64,000 bases of DNA from Nectonema munidae (GCA_030549495.1 JAUIRK010000987.1:310001-374000), one strand, 5' to 3'; shown: positions 11,531 to 24,940, counted from the first letter of the stretch. Notes: generated by a model from the letters alone, not told the origin. Numbers and translations: made by a program.

Positions 11531-12769
11531 ATCTAGACATTCAAGTCTAATTCCCCATCTTAACATCTCCATCTATACAATTATGTGAGATTGATCCTAC
11601 TTTGGATAAGATACTGGCAACAAAAAAAGTAAATAAAAATAATTTCCAAACTATTTCAACTATCAAAATTTTCTGATTAAGGTATTTATTTTCATAATAA
11701 TTTTGAATAAAATTTGGATTTACAAAAAGTAAAAATATGATATAAAAAATAAATGGGCAAAAATAAAAATTGGAAAAAAAAAATTTTCAAAATTTTTTCT
11801 TAAATAAAAAGAGTAAAAGAAAGAATGAAAGAAAGAAATTTATTATCAAATCCTTGAAATGAATGAATAAGATTTATGTCATCATCATATTAAAGTACAG
11901 GAGTAAATATCATAACTTGTGAGTAGAATTTGAGGGTATTTCAAAAGGTCAGAAGAGCAACTAGAAGAAATACTGCAGAGCGTTACATCGTAGGAAAAGG
12001 CAACTTGATACAAAATCATGAACAGTTACTTATAAATGTAGAAAGCAAAGAAAATAGTTTGATTAGCCGATAGAAAAACTAATATATGTACATTTAAGGA
12101 TATAGCTGAAAATGGATATTGTTAGCTAAAAGTTTACAGTTTACTCAAATTTGATACAGAAACTATTGCTTTCTGTAGGCAGATAATAATATTTAAAATA
12201 AAATATATTTAAATTTATCGCTTTCAATGAAAATCTTGTAAACAAAACAGAAGAGCATCATTTAAAGAAAATATAAATATGTTCCTAGCACAAAAACCCA
12301 AATATTTTCTTTGAGAAGAGGGTGAAAAAAGCGTTTGGCATTAAGTCACCTGTAAAAGCTAATTTACTGATAGGTGAAATATTTTGGGTGAATTAATCAC
12401 TAAAATTTAGTATATTAAATAAATTAAGATAATATTAAGCCAAAAAAATGTGGAACTTGAATATATTTTGAAGTCAATATATTAAGCATTGATTGACAGG
12501 TTTGATTGATTTTTTGACAGATTTGATTCATTTTCATGAAAAATAAATGACACCATCAGATTCACATTCAATTATTTTTATAAAAATTTTGTAAAAATAT
12601 TAAATATTTTAATTAAAAAAAGAGGGGGGGGCTAAAATAGACCCACCCCCTCACTGAGGAAATAAGAATAGCTCGTAACGAATAGGGGTAAAGTTAAATC
12701 AGCTATCTGTACTATTTTATCAAAGAAACAGAAAATAAAGAACTACAACATTTTTCAAATCTTTCATAA
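11531..12769. other. AT-rich intergenic, nothing recognised
   Basis: Mostly A/T-rich sequence without coding signal. One GGGGGGG/CCACCCCC patch at 12625-12652 stands out in composition but has no recognisable context. Confidence 0.45.
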
Positions 12770-13233
12770 AAAAAGGACTTGTCTGCAAGTACACAGTGCC
12801 TATCTGGATGAATTACATAAAGATATGTCTGCAATGCTTCTTAATGTTGTAATTCTAAAAATCGCAGATTGGATATCAATCCCTTTTTAGAGATTGATTA
12901 TAGTGAAACAGAAACAATAGAGGAAGAACTCATCTCCCTTAAAAATTATTTTGAGCTGAAACCTAAATTCAAAAAATCATATCAAGATTTTTGGTTACAG
13001 AAAAAATTGGTGACATTTATGCTTGTCTGTGGAGTAAAGCAAAAGTCTATTTTATTGCCTTTTCAACATCCTGTTTAGTGGAACGTGGCTTTAGTTCTGT
13101 TGCATTTCTTCTTTGAAAGCAAGCAAGGAAACAGGCTACGGATCACAGGACTTGCTGATTTGCGACTTTTTTGAGTGAGATTCAACCAGATTTTGATTTC
13201 CTTATGCTTCAAGCTCATCCATCTCATTGATAT
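12770..13233 (+). pseudogene. hAT transposase C-terminal fragment
   Basis: Frames together read NPFLEIDYSE, EEELISLKNYFELKPKFK, YQDFWLQKKIGDIYACLW, then FIAFSTSCLVERGFSSV and a tail ending LQAHPSH. This is the C-terminal dimerisation region of ZBED5/FAM200-type hAT transposases (the VERGFS block carries the last catalytic Glu). Frameshifts occur near 12870, 13005 and 13075, with further stops. No N-terminal half is present upstream, so it is a truncated relic. Confidence 0.8.
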
Positions 13234-16200
13234 ATAAATTATTTTATTAAACTTTGTGTCTTCAATTTTTTATTTTTGGAATAAGAAATTGACACAAAAT
13301 TAAATATTTTAATTAAATAAATCGGTTGAATCTTTCAAAATATGTAATTTTAATATAAAAATTCGAAGCGGGAATTTTTTGTTGATCAATTAAAATCTTT
13401 GAGTAGAATTTAGTAATCTAATATAAATCAATATAATCAATAAAATATTAATCAATATAATCTAATTCAAAAAGTTTGAGAGCTAGTGATTTAGACAGTT
13501 AGTTGGCCAAATGACAAATTTATCTATACGAATTGGTGCTTCAAACAAAAAGATTTTGCCGAATAAAAAAGAAAAAAAGATTTAAGATGTTACTTGTGAG
13601 CTTTATGCAAATCGATAATCCTCAGTTCCTTGTCATGACTTTGGCAGGGTATTAGAGGAAATCCATCAATATAATTGCAAAAAAGCTGAGACGATTCGAA
13701 ATCTCCCATTTCCGCTAAAGCATAATGGAATTGAGAAGACAGGAGACTTATTAGTGAATTAATAACATGGATTAGAATAAAAAGCAGAAGAAATGAAGAC
13801 TAGAAAGGTACATTTTTCTGTATACCTGAAGCCTTATATTTATGATCGTATGTATCACTCTGTTGTTTATAAGATGAATGTGTGTGTAGAAGGAGTGCTT
13901 GAGAATCTAACGACGATTAAGAGAAATTAACATAAATTGCGTAAACATTTAGTATACGCTGCTTACTATACTCGATACCGCACCGTTGGAAAAGTGCAAA
14001 CAACAGGTGAAGAAGTTAATCTCTGATAAATATGCGCTATATTAACAATACAATACTTAGTGTAAATAGAGAGAAGCGTGTTCTCAAAACTCATAGCGTT
14101 ATTATAAATTTATACTTACACAAGTGAGTACATTTTTAACAAAAAAGACTGCAGAAAAGAGTGCGCTTATTAAAATCCACGCAATGCTCCTATTTTTTAA
14201 GCGAAGTCAACTTGAATGAAGTTACTTTAATAAGCGAGGGATTAAGAGATTCAGATTCTTATTAGATTTCAGCAAGGGTTAATTATAAGCAAAAACACTA
14301 CCCCACATTTCAAATCTAACGAAGTGAACATCTAAATGAGGTTACTCTCCTTGTTCACCACCCTAGGATTAGGCTATCTCTTTAAAGGCGTAATCTGGCA
14401 GTCAAAAAAATGATAAATTTTGTTTAACTAAGTGAACGCTTTTCCATCAGGAAGTTTGGTTGCCCTTTCGCAGTAGCAGAGATGAGTTTGTGTAGTGCCA
14501 ACCACTGTCATGCCAGCTACCGCGTGATACTGTTGGCGCTATGAGTAGGTTTGCGCATATGGGCGTGATATATACAATTGCTTCATATTCTTACTGTCTT
14601 TTTTATGCTCCGACAATATTTGCACTAACCATACATCGCTTGAACGACTCATCCAAATCTTAATATAAGTCTTTAGTTACCATGTTTTAAAACATGCTTT
14701 TGGTTTATTCTTTATTTAATGTGTCTCGGTAGCAATTAATCAATGCTGTTTGATTGTAGACAAATGGTTTTTTGGTTAAAATATAATTTCTAGGAAGACA
14801 ATGTCTAATTTACAGGTATATGCTAGAGGTCACTATGTATGTGTGTGTGTGTGTGTGTGGGTGATATGAAAATATACACCACAAACGTTAAAAACAAATA
14901 ATATGCACATGCAAAAAGGTAGTAAAACTTTAGTTCCAATAATAGCAAAAGTTAGAAGTTATAAAAAAGTGTGATAGAGACATGAAATGCATTGATATCC
15001 TCATGAAATGCGTTCGCTAAAGCACAAATTGTAAAATATATTTTTATTGAATTTTTAATTGAAAAAATGTGTTTCTACTTTTTATCAAAAAGTATATTTA
15101 CAATAAGATTATCATATATAAGATGTCCAACATTTATTCAAAATATAAAGAAAAAGATACAATAAGGGCCACCCTTGAAAAAATTCTTTCCTCAATTTGC
15201 TGACGAATGTTTCTAACTTTCCTGTATTATGGCTCATTGACAAAATCAACACAATGCAATGATACTGTACATTGAAAATAATTCTAACAGTGATTTATAC
15301 AGGTTAACTATCACTGATCTGGCAGGCATCATTAGGACTTGGAGAATTTTTACATTTTGCCAGCCCCTCTATAAAGGCTCTATCTCAAATACGACTTTTT
15401 AACTATGGCAGAAAAGGCGGTGGTATCTTAGAGGGTCAAATAAATAGAATATTAGATAGAGGAAAGACATGGCTTCTGGACCTCAATTTGTAAGTGTGCA
15501 ATGTCTTTTTAGTCTAGTAACCAAATTTGCAATAATGATGCATTGTGAAAACTCGCCATTGCAACGATTGAGACGGAAGTAGATGTGCGAAGCCCGCAGA
15601 TTTGGTACTTTTTAATGATGAAACGAGCACCTCACGTGTACTTATCACTTTAAGAGCATTTAAAACGAGCTACAAGTTTTGTACAAGATACAAAAAAGAT
15701 ATATAAGTAATGTAGTTAACAGAACATTTACTTACATTGAAGAATATAGCTGGAAAGGAGTAAAGAAATGCCCTCAGGGGAGTACAGAGCTGCAGTTTGC
15801 AAGTCGGATCTTAAATGCATGAAGACCTGATACCTGAAAAAAATTCCAAGATTTAAAAATCAAAATAGATTTTATGATATAGGGTGTGTGTTGAATCAAA
15901 ATAAAAATCTCGTTTATTTTCACAATGCTTCATGTCCTCTGCAATCATCCTCAATCATTCGAGTTTTTAGCATTATTCATTTTCTGAATCTTAGGATTCT
16001 AAAAGTCAAACATTTTATCACATCTTAAAAATTGGAATTTACATGATCTTTAAGATTGGAAAAGTTTTCATGATTATCATCTACATTCAGAACATTAGTA
16101 TATATACTTTTATTTCGAAAAACGCAATCAAATAAAACAGATTATCACAAAGACGCATGCAAGCACAAACACACTCGGGTGGATCAAAGTTTGCGCTTTT

Positions 16201-18615
16201 AGATTCAAGAATATTCAAATCCCCTACAAAAGCATTCCCATTTGCAGTTGACTTATAAAAAAATCTCCGTTTGATTCAACCCTTCTCTGGAAGACCTGTG
16301 AAATACGGGTATATCACCGGTACCTAAGAGATCAAATGTGTATGAGATGTCTATGACCAGTATATAACTAGGAAATCAAATGCTATAGATATATCCAATA
16401 GGAAAACTCCTTTATCTTTCATTTATCCATTCTTTATTCCTATATATCCTATAGAGTGATAAGCACTTTATTTTTATTTTTAGTAATTTAGTGTGTTCAT
16501 ATGCGTCTTCTATTTCTTCAGTTGTTATTGCTATATATCTTACTTGTTATCAAAAAATAATTATCTTTTTAATAATACTGTGTAAATTGATCAAAAATTT
16601 TCAGCTTAGAATTATAAGCAACCATTTGTAGCATCATGTTATATCTTTCTAACATTTCCTCATTTATACAATTGAAGATATGTGAAATATAAATTTGTGT
16701 GAGAAAATATCTGTTCCTATTTTTTGCATAATTTAATGAGTATTATATGTGTATCTTTGGAATAGGAGTATTTAAAATTTTAGATTCAGAAAGAAGAGTA
16801 TTCGGATTTGTGTTTGACTTAAATATGTATTTGATCCTACCATAATAAGGACACAAGAACAACTACACACATATGAGAAAAAACAAACTCTAAATAATGA
16901 GAGATTTTTCATAATCTTTAGTTAAAAACTTACTCCAAAAGCAATATAATCGAGTCAAAATATTAAATCCTACCTCTTTAACAACTCCCTTATTTAAAAT
17001 CGTTCTCTTCTTAACTTCTTTCATTTTGCTTTAATTCTTTTGCTGTGTTCGAATAAGAAATCCACTGTGTTTAGTTTATCGAAGTTTTTGTTCTGCAACC
17101 TCCTTTCAACAGATTCCCAAATTTTGATTTCAAAGATACTGATTTTTCAAGAACTCTCTTAGTGCTTCTTTTACCTTATTTATCTTTGATAAGCATAATC
17201 AAATTTCCCAAGAGATCATTTTCTTTTAATTATTATTTATAAATATCATTTTGTACGAATTTTTAACAGCTCGAAAAAGGCGTGATGAAGTGTTTAAGTT
17301 TACTTCCATGCCACATCGTTAGGGATATTTTCAAAAACTTCTTCGAAAAAGAAATTTTTTTGCAATTAGTCAGAGTTTTTATTCGATCAGCCTCAGAAGA
17401 TGCATGATTTATATCGTTATTATATAAAGTATATTTTCAAAGCGAAATATTCTTCACTCATCAATCAAGGAATCAATTTTATCACGAGGAAATAACAACC
17501 GGACCTTCAGATCTTCAGCTGAAGAGTAAGAAATATAAGATATAGAATGTAAAACATGTAAACCTCTGAAATTTAGGCCATTTATAGGAAGTTTACTAAT
17601 ATTTCTAACAACTAATAAAATCATGAGTTTAGTTCTGTTGTAAAAAACAGTTGTGTTTAATTTTGTGGAAGACTATATGTGTATGCCATTTCTATCCCAA
17701 ACCATAACCATTATATAAATAAAATTATGTTAGCAAACTTTTTTTGTAATTTTTTTATAAATAATATCCTTTCCTTAAATATAGTTATTTACTGAGAAAC
17801 TTCCAAAGTTCCTTATGTGGAACATCACACAACCAAAAATTTTGAAAGCGTAAACTTTTGGAATTTTTTTTATATATTTATAACCAGAATCAATATATAT
17901 CGAGAAAATAAGTTTATCACGTTATATCTTATAACAGGAGGTAAAAGATTAAGATATCCTTATCTCTCAACCTAACATGCATGAATGCAAACACTCAAAT
18001 ATTTTAAATCTCGTAGCTCAAAAATATTTGCACGAAGATTAAGAGACATTGAAAGACTTAATTAAGACATTGAAAATGGTATCAAGCGAAAGAAAGAACA
18101 AAAGATTGAAAAAATGAAAAGAACGTTATATTATATTAACATAATTTTGACACTCTATTTAAAAACAAGCTTTTCACAAATTTTGTCCAAATCTATACAA
18201 AGGGATTTTAAGACACACTTTGTCATGCGGTAGAACCAGGAATTATATTTGGAAAAGAGTGGTAGAGGATATGCGTATGTATTTTAAAAAGGCATTTTTA
18301 TGATGAGTGAGAGTAGGCACGAAATTGTTTGAAAAGCTTATTGTTTTTAAAATAAAGAAATGTATACTTCTGTTTCTTGATTGGTAGCTTTATTTTTATT
18401 AACTTCATGAACCTTTACTTGTTATTGACAGTGTAAGTATATTGAAAATAAAAAAGAACTGATCATCCTTTCCAAATTATTGGATAAGCAAGTTTTGTTC
18501 TTTTTATCATGAAACTCTCACAAAAACGTATCAGATGATATACATCTGAGTGTATAAAAGGTGTAGAATATATTCCTCACATACAAAATATTTCATTTAA
18601 AAAAATACAAATTAC
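13234..18615. other. Probable FERM-gene intron or intergenic DNA
   Basis: The next exon of the minus-strand FERM gene should lie in this direction, but I could not find it. The interval holds a (GT)n microsatellite (about 14838-14860) and scattered low-complexity tracts. Several minor ORFs show no family resemblance. A short piece near 13560-13780 reads somewhat like decayed coding sequence but was not identified. Confidence 0.4.
14838..14860. repeat. (GT)n microsatellite
   Basis: An uninterrupted run of GT dinucleotides of roughly 11 units, ending in GGGTG. Confidence 0.9.
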
Positions 18616-21600
18616 CTTGTATACTCTTCCATCAACTTTTCTGGGTCTTTAGGGAAATATCGAACTCTGAATTGAACATTAACAGAAATTACGTCTTAGG
18701 AAAAAATAATAATTAAAAGTGAACTAAATTATCACAAAAAATTGCATACCGCTAAACTGTTTTTTAATCGTTTTATGCAAATCTAACCATTTCTAAAAAT
18801 ATAAAATACATTTTAAAAAAGAAAACTGCTATTTTCCGAATTGGTTCATATTATCAGTACTCAAGGAATATCCTTTATAACAGTGGTTCTCAACGGGAAA
18901 GGAACTCCCCCTTTGGGGAATTTAACAGTTCCTAGAAGGAAGGAAAATTTTGAAACTACAAACCGTCAGACTCCAACTAAGGAGATCAGAAGAGATAAAA
19001 TTTAAGTATAATAATAATTCCACTATAAAAATATTACGTGTAAGGGCATGTGTATTAAGGTTGTCTTCAGTGGTGTTGAGAGAACATCAAAAAATTTGAA
19101 AATTTCCGGTTTTATATTATGATGATTTTGAATGTTAACTTTGATGAAAAATTCTGAGGCTGGTCATTTTTGAAAGAGAGAAGGTTTAAGGGAGGGGATA
19201 AATTGAATTTTGAAAAATGATGAAAGGGGGCAATAAAAAGGTTGAGAAGTGTTTTAGAATTTAAATGAAGAAAAGCTTATTCGCAGATTAAACTAAAAAA
19301 TCAAAATAAACAGACGAGATAAGATAAAAGAAAGAGAAGAGCCTTATTATACTCAATATAAATAAAAGATTAAGTAGTGCCCTGAGTGGACACTTTTGAC
19401 AAATAAATTGTGTCCGCTATCATCTACATCTACTAGTGCACATTTTAATCTTTTAATTATAATTTTAGACAAATTTTAGCAACCCAAATATATATAAAGA
19501 GGCGAATAGATTTGTTAAATCTCAGTTAAAAAATTTAATGAAGTTTCAAAAAAATTAAAAACGCGGTTCAAAAATTTCCATTTTTAATACTCAGAGTTCA
19601 CGACAAACAAAAAAAAATCAAAATGCTATTCTTGAAAATGAAGAAAATTAATATGCAGACACATCTCTATATTAGCTAAAGAATAGAAAATGAAGTTAGT
19701 TGGTGAAAAAACTTTAGCATTCTTTTATGTTTAACATTTGGTTAATCTCCTCTGAGATTCCAACAAAAATCTGCTAGCACTGCAGAACTACATTTTGCTT
19801 TGTAACTATTTCCTATTTTAGTTATATTTTGATAAAATCTTTGTCCATGCTAGTCGCTAAGATTTTTGAATTTATAGAGGAAAAAAGACAAGAAGAAAAT
19901 GTAAAATGTTAACGTTAAAAGACATATTGCAACCAAGTATTTTCACCCTGCCATATTTGGAGATGCTTTCCTTCACTTTGGCAAGAAATGTGCTTTTAAT
20001 ACTGAATTACTTGCGCCTAATGTTTTAGAGTTGCAACAAATTGTTTCAGGGTTCCTAATTTAATGATGTGTATCGGTAGAAAAATTCTATTTGATCTGCG
20101 AATAAAATTTCCTCATCCCTCCATTTCTCCCTAGAGCTCTCCTCTCATTTTTGCGTGTCTATCACCTACGAAGATGAAATCTTTTAAGCCTCTTAGAAGA
20201 CAAAAATGAGATATAAACAATTTAGGGCCAATTTGGTCTCTGGACAAACTATCTAAAACATGACCTAAAAAGAGAAAACTAAATTTATGCTCGATTAATA
20301 ATAAAAATATTTCAATGAAATGGATATATTTCTTCTTTATCATTTATTTCTTTGTAATTTGTAGGTATTCATTTTGATGGCTTTCAACAGTTTGCAATAG
20401 GAAAAAGATGCCTATTTTTTCTCAAATATCTCTAAATAATTGTTACTAACACTCAAATAATTCAATTTTTAAATGAAATTTATGACTTCCCAAAAAAATA
20501 CATTTCCTTATTAGACCAAAGTTTTTCATAGAACATGTGACTTTTGCCACCCATCTGGCTCGCTGAATTGTACCTGGATTCAAAAAGTGCAAGATACACT
20601 TCACACTTATCCTCCTCAACCAATTTCACGCGTGTGTCCTTGCGGCTTGTTTCGAGCATCAACTTTCTTTCTTTGTACTTTCTTCTCTCTCTCTCTCTCT
20701 AAGTCTTACTTTCTCACATTTCCCAAAAAGCGTTCTCTCAAGTATTAAATATAATTTAATAGTTGGAGTCAGATCCAGATTTTCTCACGCATTAAAAAAT
20801 AACTTTTCAGACATTTCAAATAATGAAAAAATAGTTTAATTTTTGTACACATGCGGAGTGGCCCTAGATGGGAACCCGGATCGCTTTTTCCAAGTACTTG
20901 GAATCGGAGTGGGAAGTCGGTTCTTGGAGTCACAGTGGAATTTTTGGGCGTACAAGGAGGTGGAGTCAATTGGATATTTTCACTCCGACTCTTCAATCCT
21001 GCTTTGAAGTATGAGCAATTATTCCGAACGCTTGTATTGTATAGATCATTTAAATGTAAACAAATCGTCTTTTTTATATCTCTTTTCCTAACTCTCTCAC
21101 TTCTACAATGATTTTGTTATAAATGTCTATAATTTCATTTTCAATAAAATATTTTCAGAAAATGAAGCATTTAGAAAGTAACTTATTATTGCGTACTATT
21201 AACTTACAGAAGCCAACAATATGAAAAAGTTTCAAGTTGGGAAAATATATTCAAAATGACTTTATAATCATTGCTGACTTCCTAACATTTAGAAATAAAA
21301 TGACAAAAACAAATATTCAGAATCCATATTGTAAAACAAACGATTTTTACACAGATGTTTCTACCTTTATTAAAATCACAAAGGGACTTTCGTTTCAAAT
21401 GTAAACAAAATTTAATAACTTTGTCTCGCTTTATATCAATATAGAGCAAATTATATTTTATATGCAAAACTATAAATCAAGTATTTTATCTTCATAGCGT
21501 AAAAGCAAAAAAATCATAATACAAAAATGTACACATTTTTAAAGTTGATCTAAATTTTTTCACATCTTATTCTAGTCATCTTAAATCAGTAAAGCCAAAA

Positions 21601-22207
21601 TGTTTAACTTTGATTTTTAGAAAATTTTTTTTTTTTCAAAAAATGATCGCCATCTTGGCATGTATACTTTTGTTTGTTACTAATATCTATATTGAAATTT
21701 AAAAAATCAAAATGCTTATTTTTATTCAATTTTATAAAAGATAGCATACTTTCATATTCCAAAATAAGCTAACTATTTGTTTGCTAAAAAAGAATTCACT
21801 CTGCATCGATTCTTATAATAGCATTACATCTATCTATACATTGTCACGTGATATTTCAGTCGAGCAACCGTATTCGGAATAAAGAAAAAGGTACCCATTC
21901 AAAAGGGGAATCACAGTGCTTGTTATATCTCAGTCCAAAATAATCCTTCTCAAGCAACTCCAAGTGCTGAATAACTTTATCGAATAAAACTTGACCAGTT
22001 GAACGCTTCTTCAAAAACATTAAATTATATCATTTAGAAAAAAAGAACTTTTTAACTCACATCAACTTCAAAGATTTCTTCAGAATAGTCTAGAAACAAA
22101 ACACGGCACGATATTACTTCGACTTCATCAAGTTCAAAATTAAGTTCTGTTTGTCTCAGATTGTACACACCACTATTTGAGCTTGCACGAAGAATGCGAA
22201 GTGACAT
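18616..22207 (-). CDS. FERM-domain protein, first four coding exons (5' partial gene)
   Basis: Exons, minus strand: 22207-22061, 22008-21895, 18792-18750, 18694-18616. Introns are 52, 3102 and 55 bp, all GT-AG, with phases 0, 0 and 1 that fit. The start ATG at 22207 is the first after an in-frame TGA. About 127 residues are readable: a short N-terminal leader ([10 protein letters not shown], then VYNLRQTEL), the FERM N lobe ([34 protein letters not shown]), a [12 protein letters not shown] linker, then [20 protein letters not shown] leading into the FERM M lobe. FERM proteins link membrane proteins or lipids to cortical actin. The N-terminus resembles PTPN3/PTPN4 tyrosine phosphatases and the WLDLxK linker also suits FRMD/band 4.1 relatives, so the subfamily is open. 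The exon after 18616 (expected to start with YxFFLQ) was not found. Confidence 0.85.
18881..19249. mobile_element. hAT-type MITE in FERM-gene intron 2
   Basis: The left end is CAGTGGTTCTCAACGGG; the right end as reverse complement contains CACTTCTCAACCTTTTT. TTCTCAAC in a CAG-starting terminus is typical of hAT MITEs. The interior has no coding content. Part of it (AGATCAGAAGAGATAAA and TATAAAAATATTACGTG) is similar to sequence at about 59710-59800. It lies in the 3.1-kb intron of the FERM gene. Confidence 0.6.
19250..20482. other. Intronic DNA of the FERM gene, nothing recognised
   Basis: AT-rich intron sequence between the hAT MITE and a coding-like ORF. No terminal repeats, splice-bounded ORFs or RNA genes were supported. 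Confidence 0.45.
20483..20662 (-). other. Unrecognised coding-like ORF inside FERM-gene intron
   Basis: A 60-codon stretch on the same strand as the FERM gene, markedly GC-richer than its surroundings. It contains [19 protein letters not shown] and ends MYFFGKS before a stop. It could be an exon of another gene, an alternative exon or a transposon remnant. An internal CCAG/GTACAA and a T-poor upstream side give no clean splice boundary. I do not recognise a family. Confidence 0.3.
20683..20701. repeat. (CT)n tract
   Basis: A short uninterrupted CT/TC dinucleotide run (TTCTTCTCTCTCTCTCTCTC) next to the coding-like ORF, upstream of it on the minus strand. It may simply be a microsatellite. Confidence 0.8.
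20850..21005. repeat. GGAGT-rich dispersed repeat fragment
   Basis: GC-richer patch with repeated GGAGT/GGAAT units (GGAATCGGAGTGGGAAGTCG, then further GGAGTC and ACTCCGACTC). Opposite-sense ACTCCGACTC near the right side hints at an inverted structure. It is probably a MITE or satellite-like fragment in the FERM intron. Antiparallel ORFs over it look like composition artefacts. Confidence 0.4.
21101..21850. other. Intronic AT-rich DNA
   Basis: Intron 2 of the FERM gene next to exon 2. It contains a fragment related to the 5.26-5.41 kb hairpin MITE near 21758-21775 (CCAAAATAAGCTAA). Nothing else is recognised. Confidence 0.45.
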
Positions 22208-23356
22208 TTTGCTATTTTCACTTGAAGATCCTCATAAATATAAAGACAGGAAGAGGAAAATGACAAAGTTTTGTAGAAGAGTGAAACAGAGAATGAATCT
22301 ACAAATAAAAATCATATCAAAATTAAAACATTGTATGGATGAAAATAAAGAGAACATCAAAAAAAACAACTCATCCCTATATATTGATTAAACTACCAAA
22401 CACGATTATCTAATTGTATCGGGATTTGGAAAAAAGACAAATGCATTCATGGTGAAAAAAAGCTACATTATGTTCACTTTTCACAGCATAAAAAGAATTA
22501 GGCATGGTTGTGGTGATGAGGCGAGAATTCGAACTCAATCATTTTCTACTTTTCATGCTCATACACAAGTCTTCAAAAAGATACGAAAAGAAGGACAAAA
22601 TTGAGAGCATACAAGATCATGCGCTATAATGCAATGATTAAGAGCATTGTACAAAATCTTATGGTTTCTCTATCGATTTTCATTATCTCTTGAAAATTTA
22701 CTGTATATAAATTTAAAAATTGAAAGCCTTGCTATTCATCGTTCTTTTCAGTGCTTAATTCGATGAATTAGGGCAGAATCGCCTCTGCCAATTCCTTTTA
22801 CTCCCCAGAAGTGGGCCAGGGGCTCCATAAGCAGCGTCTACTTATCGTTGTTGGTCCCCATGATTACGCCATCTCATTAATAGCGCCATCTGTCAGTCAA
22901 ATAAAAGTCAAATTTATTTGAGACTGATTGCGTATTTCCTTTTCAAGAAAGAAATCACATGGAAAGTGTAGAATTATTTTACACTAATGCAGCAAGAAAG
23001 ATAAAAAGCGCAAATTCAGCCAACCTACATAAAAGCCACTTTTAGATGCTGCTGGCTACAGATGTAGTTTTCAGATGTTCTCTATTTATTCGTTCATTTA
23101 AAAACATTGATAGAAAAAAATTTCCGATCTTTAAAGTTCTTAAAGTAAAATTTATATTTTGAAAATAATTAAGAAGGCTAATAAAGTGTATTTATAAAAA
23201 ATTGCAAGTTAACATTAAAAAAATGTATAAAGTTGCGTTTTCCAATTACTACTAACTATGTTTAAAAATTGAGTTGGAATTTTTTCTAAAAAATGAAAAT
23301 CATTCCACAACTTAGGTTAAAAATAAATAAATTTATTCATTTATATTAATTAATTA
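22208..23356. other. Upstream region of the FERM gene
   Basis: The 5' side of the FERM gene (minus strand) and intergenic DNA. No TATA-type promoter could be picked out with confidence. A GC-richer segment at 22785-22905 contains two potential hairpins (GGCAGA..TCTGCC; CCCC..GGGG) and is noted as a finding. A plus-strand ORF at 22161-22391 overlaps exon 1 antisense and is not supported. Confidence 0.4.
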
Positions 23357-23843
23357 CAGTGAAATCTGTCTATAACGAAATTCCGCTTATAATGAAACAA
23401 TTAGCTTGCCTGCTCAGAATCTCTAATTTATTGTTTTAATTAAACGGCCATAACGGAATTCCGGGAATAGCGTATTAATTTCCTAACCTTTTAAGTCATA
23501 AAGTCATTATAAATGGACCTAATATAAAGTAGCTCCCAAAACCACGGGAGTTTACTGGAAGGACTTCCATGCTTAAAAGACTATGGTTGATAAACAAGCG
23601 CTACAGTGTTGCTTAAGGTCACAAGACTTTGAAGACTACTAAGGACTAGACTTATATGTTTTATTGACGACTGTGTATATAATTTAGTTTTACATGTGTG
23701 TTTATTACACAATTTATCATATAGTGTTTGTATTTAAAGTAAACCATCTTTTATTCACAAGAGTTTGACTGTTTTATGTCTTTCTTGATATAACGAACTA
23801 AAATTGACTTCACATGGTAGTTCGTTATGACCAGATTTTATTT
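23357..23843. mobile_element. pogo/Tigger-like MITE
   Basis: The left end CAGTGAAATCTGTCTATAAC is preceded by TA. The right end as reverse complement reads AAAATCTGGTCATAACGAAC. Both carry the TATAACGAA-type sub-terminal block (also CGGCCATAACGGAATTCC inside) that typifies pogo-derived MITEs. The interior has no transposase. The exact right border is uncertain by a few bases. Confidence 0.6.
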
Positions 23844-24940
23844 TTAATTAGATCTCTGTATCTATGTGTGCTTGTGTGTGTGTGTCATTGACTGTGTGTA
23901 TATGTGTTAATAAATGTGTGCGTATGTATATCATTTTCACTTTAAATTCGTCCTATTCACTTAAGATACTTTTTTTCATTTCAAATGCTTCCCTTTTACA
24001 TTTATTTTAAATTGAAAAAACACGAATGAAAAAGGATAAATTAAATTAAAAGTGATTTTATATACATATTTATATTTGTGTGTTATTAAAGCATTCCGTG
24101 GGTAGAACAAATTTGTCCATACCCGCACTCGCCATGTTAATTTTAAACCAGCCTCATTGATGGAACAATACAGGACCAACAGCAACTAGGAATTAAATTA
24201 ATTTTTTGAATACAAGGCCCATTTCTTAATTTTTGAAAAATACTTGTCTCGCCTCTGAAAGAAAATAAATTGAGATTTAAACTAATTGTGAATTGAAAGC
24301 CAAATTGGTGAAATCAAAAATATCAAAATTTTGGAAATTTATATTTGAAGAGCACGCAGAAATTGGGCTCACGTTACGAAAGGTTCCGACAGCCTATATC
24401 TTTGTGAACGGATTCTTTTATAAATAGAATAAATGCAGAAAATGATTGCCATAGCATTGCAAATTACAGTAGTCTGTTTGAAACAAACAAGTAAGATTTT
24501 TTAAAGGCTGCAAAACATCTTTGAGTTTGGCGAATGGGGAGTTAGTCAATCAAGGTAAATATTACCACTTTAAAGATTCCTAAATATGAAATACGAGTGA
24601 AATATCTCATCTAGAATATTAAGATAAGAAGAGGTAAATTAAACTTAGAAGCGGATCGTCAGGAGGAAAACGCGTAATATTACACAAGTGCGTTGATCGG
24701 AATGGCAATTCTTTCTATAGGAGAGTAGAGAGAGCGAATAACAAGTAACACAGTTATGGAAAATAAAACACGCATATGTTGTCAGTAAGAGTATATTTAA
24801 TTAAAAAATTCTCGATTCATTTTACTAATCCTTATTTGATGTAATAAGCTTACAGTTACAATGATCTCAGGAATACTTCGCAAATTATGAACAGCATTAT
24901 ACCTAGGCTATATCTCTTGGAAAACGGTGGAAGCTGTATA
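23844..24940. other. Intergenic, nothing recognised
   Basis: Holds short GT-rich microsatellite pieces near 23870-23925. No coding signal was supported; the minus ORF at 23976-24185 shows no family resemblance. Confidence 0.45.

Noticed and set aside
22161-22391. 76-codon plus-strand ORF
   Set aside because: Overlaps FERM exon 1 on the opposite strand; the minus-strand reading has clear homology and splice sites.
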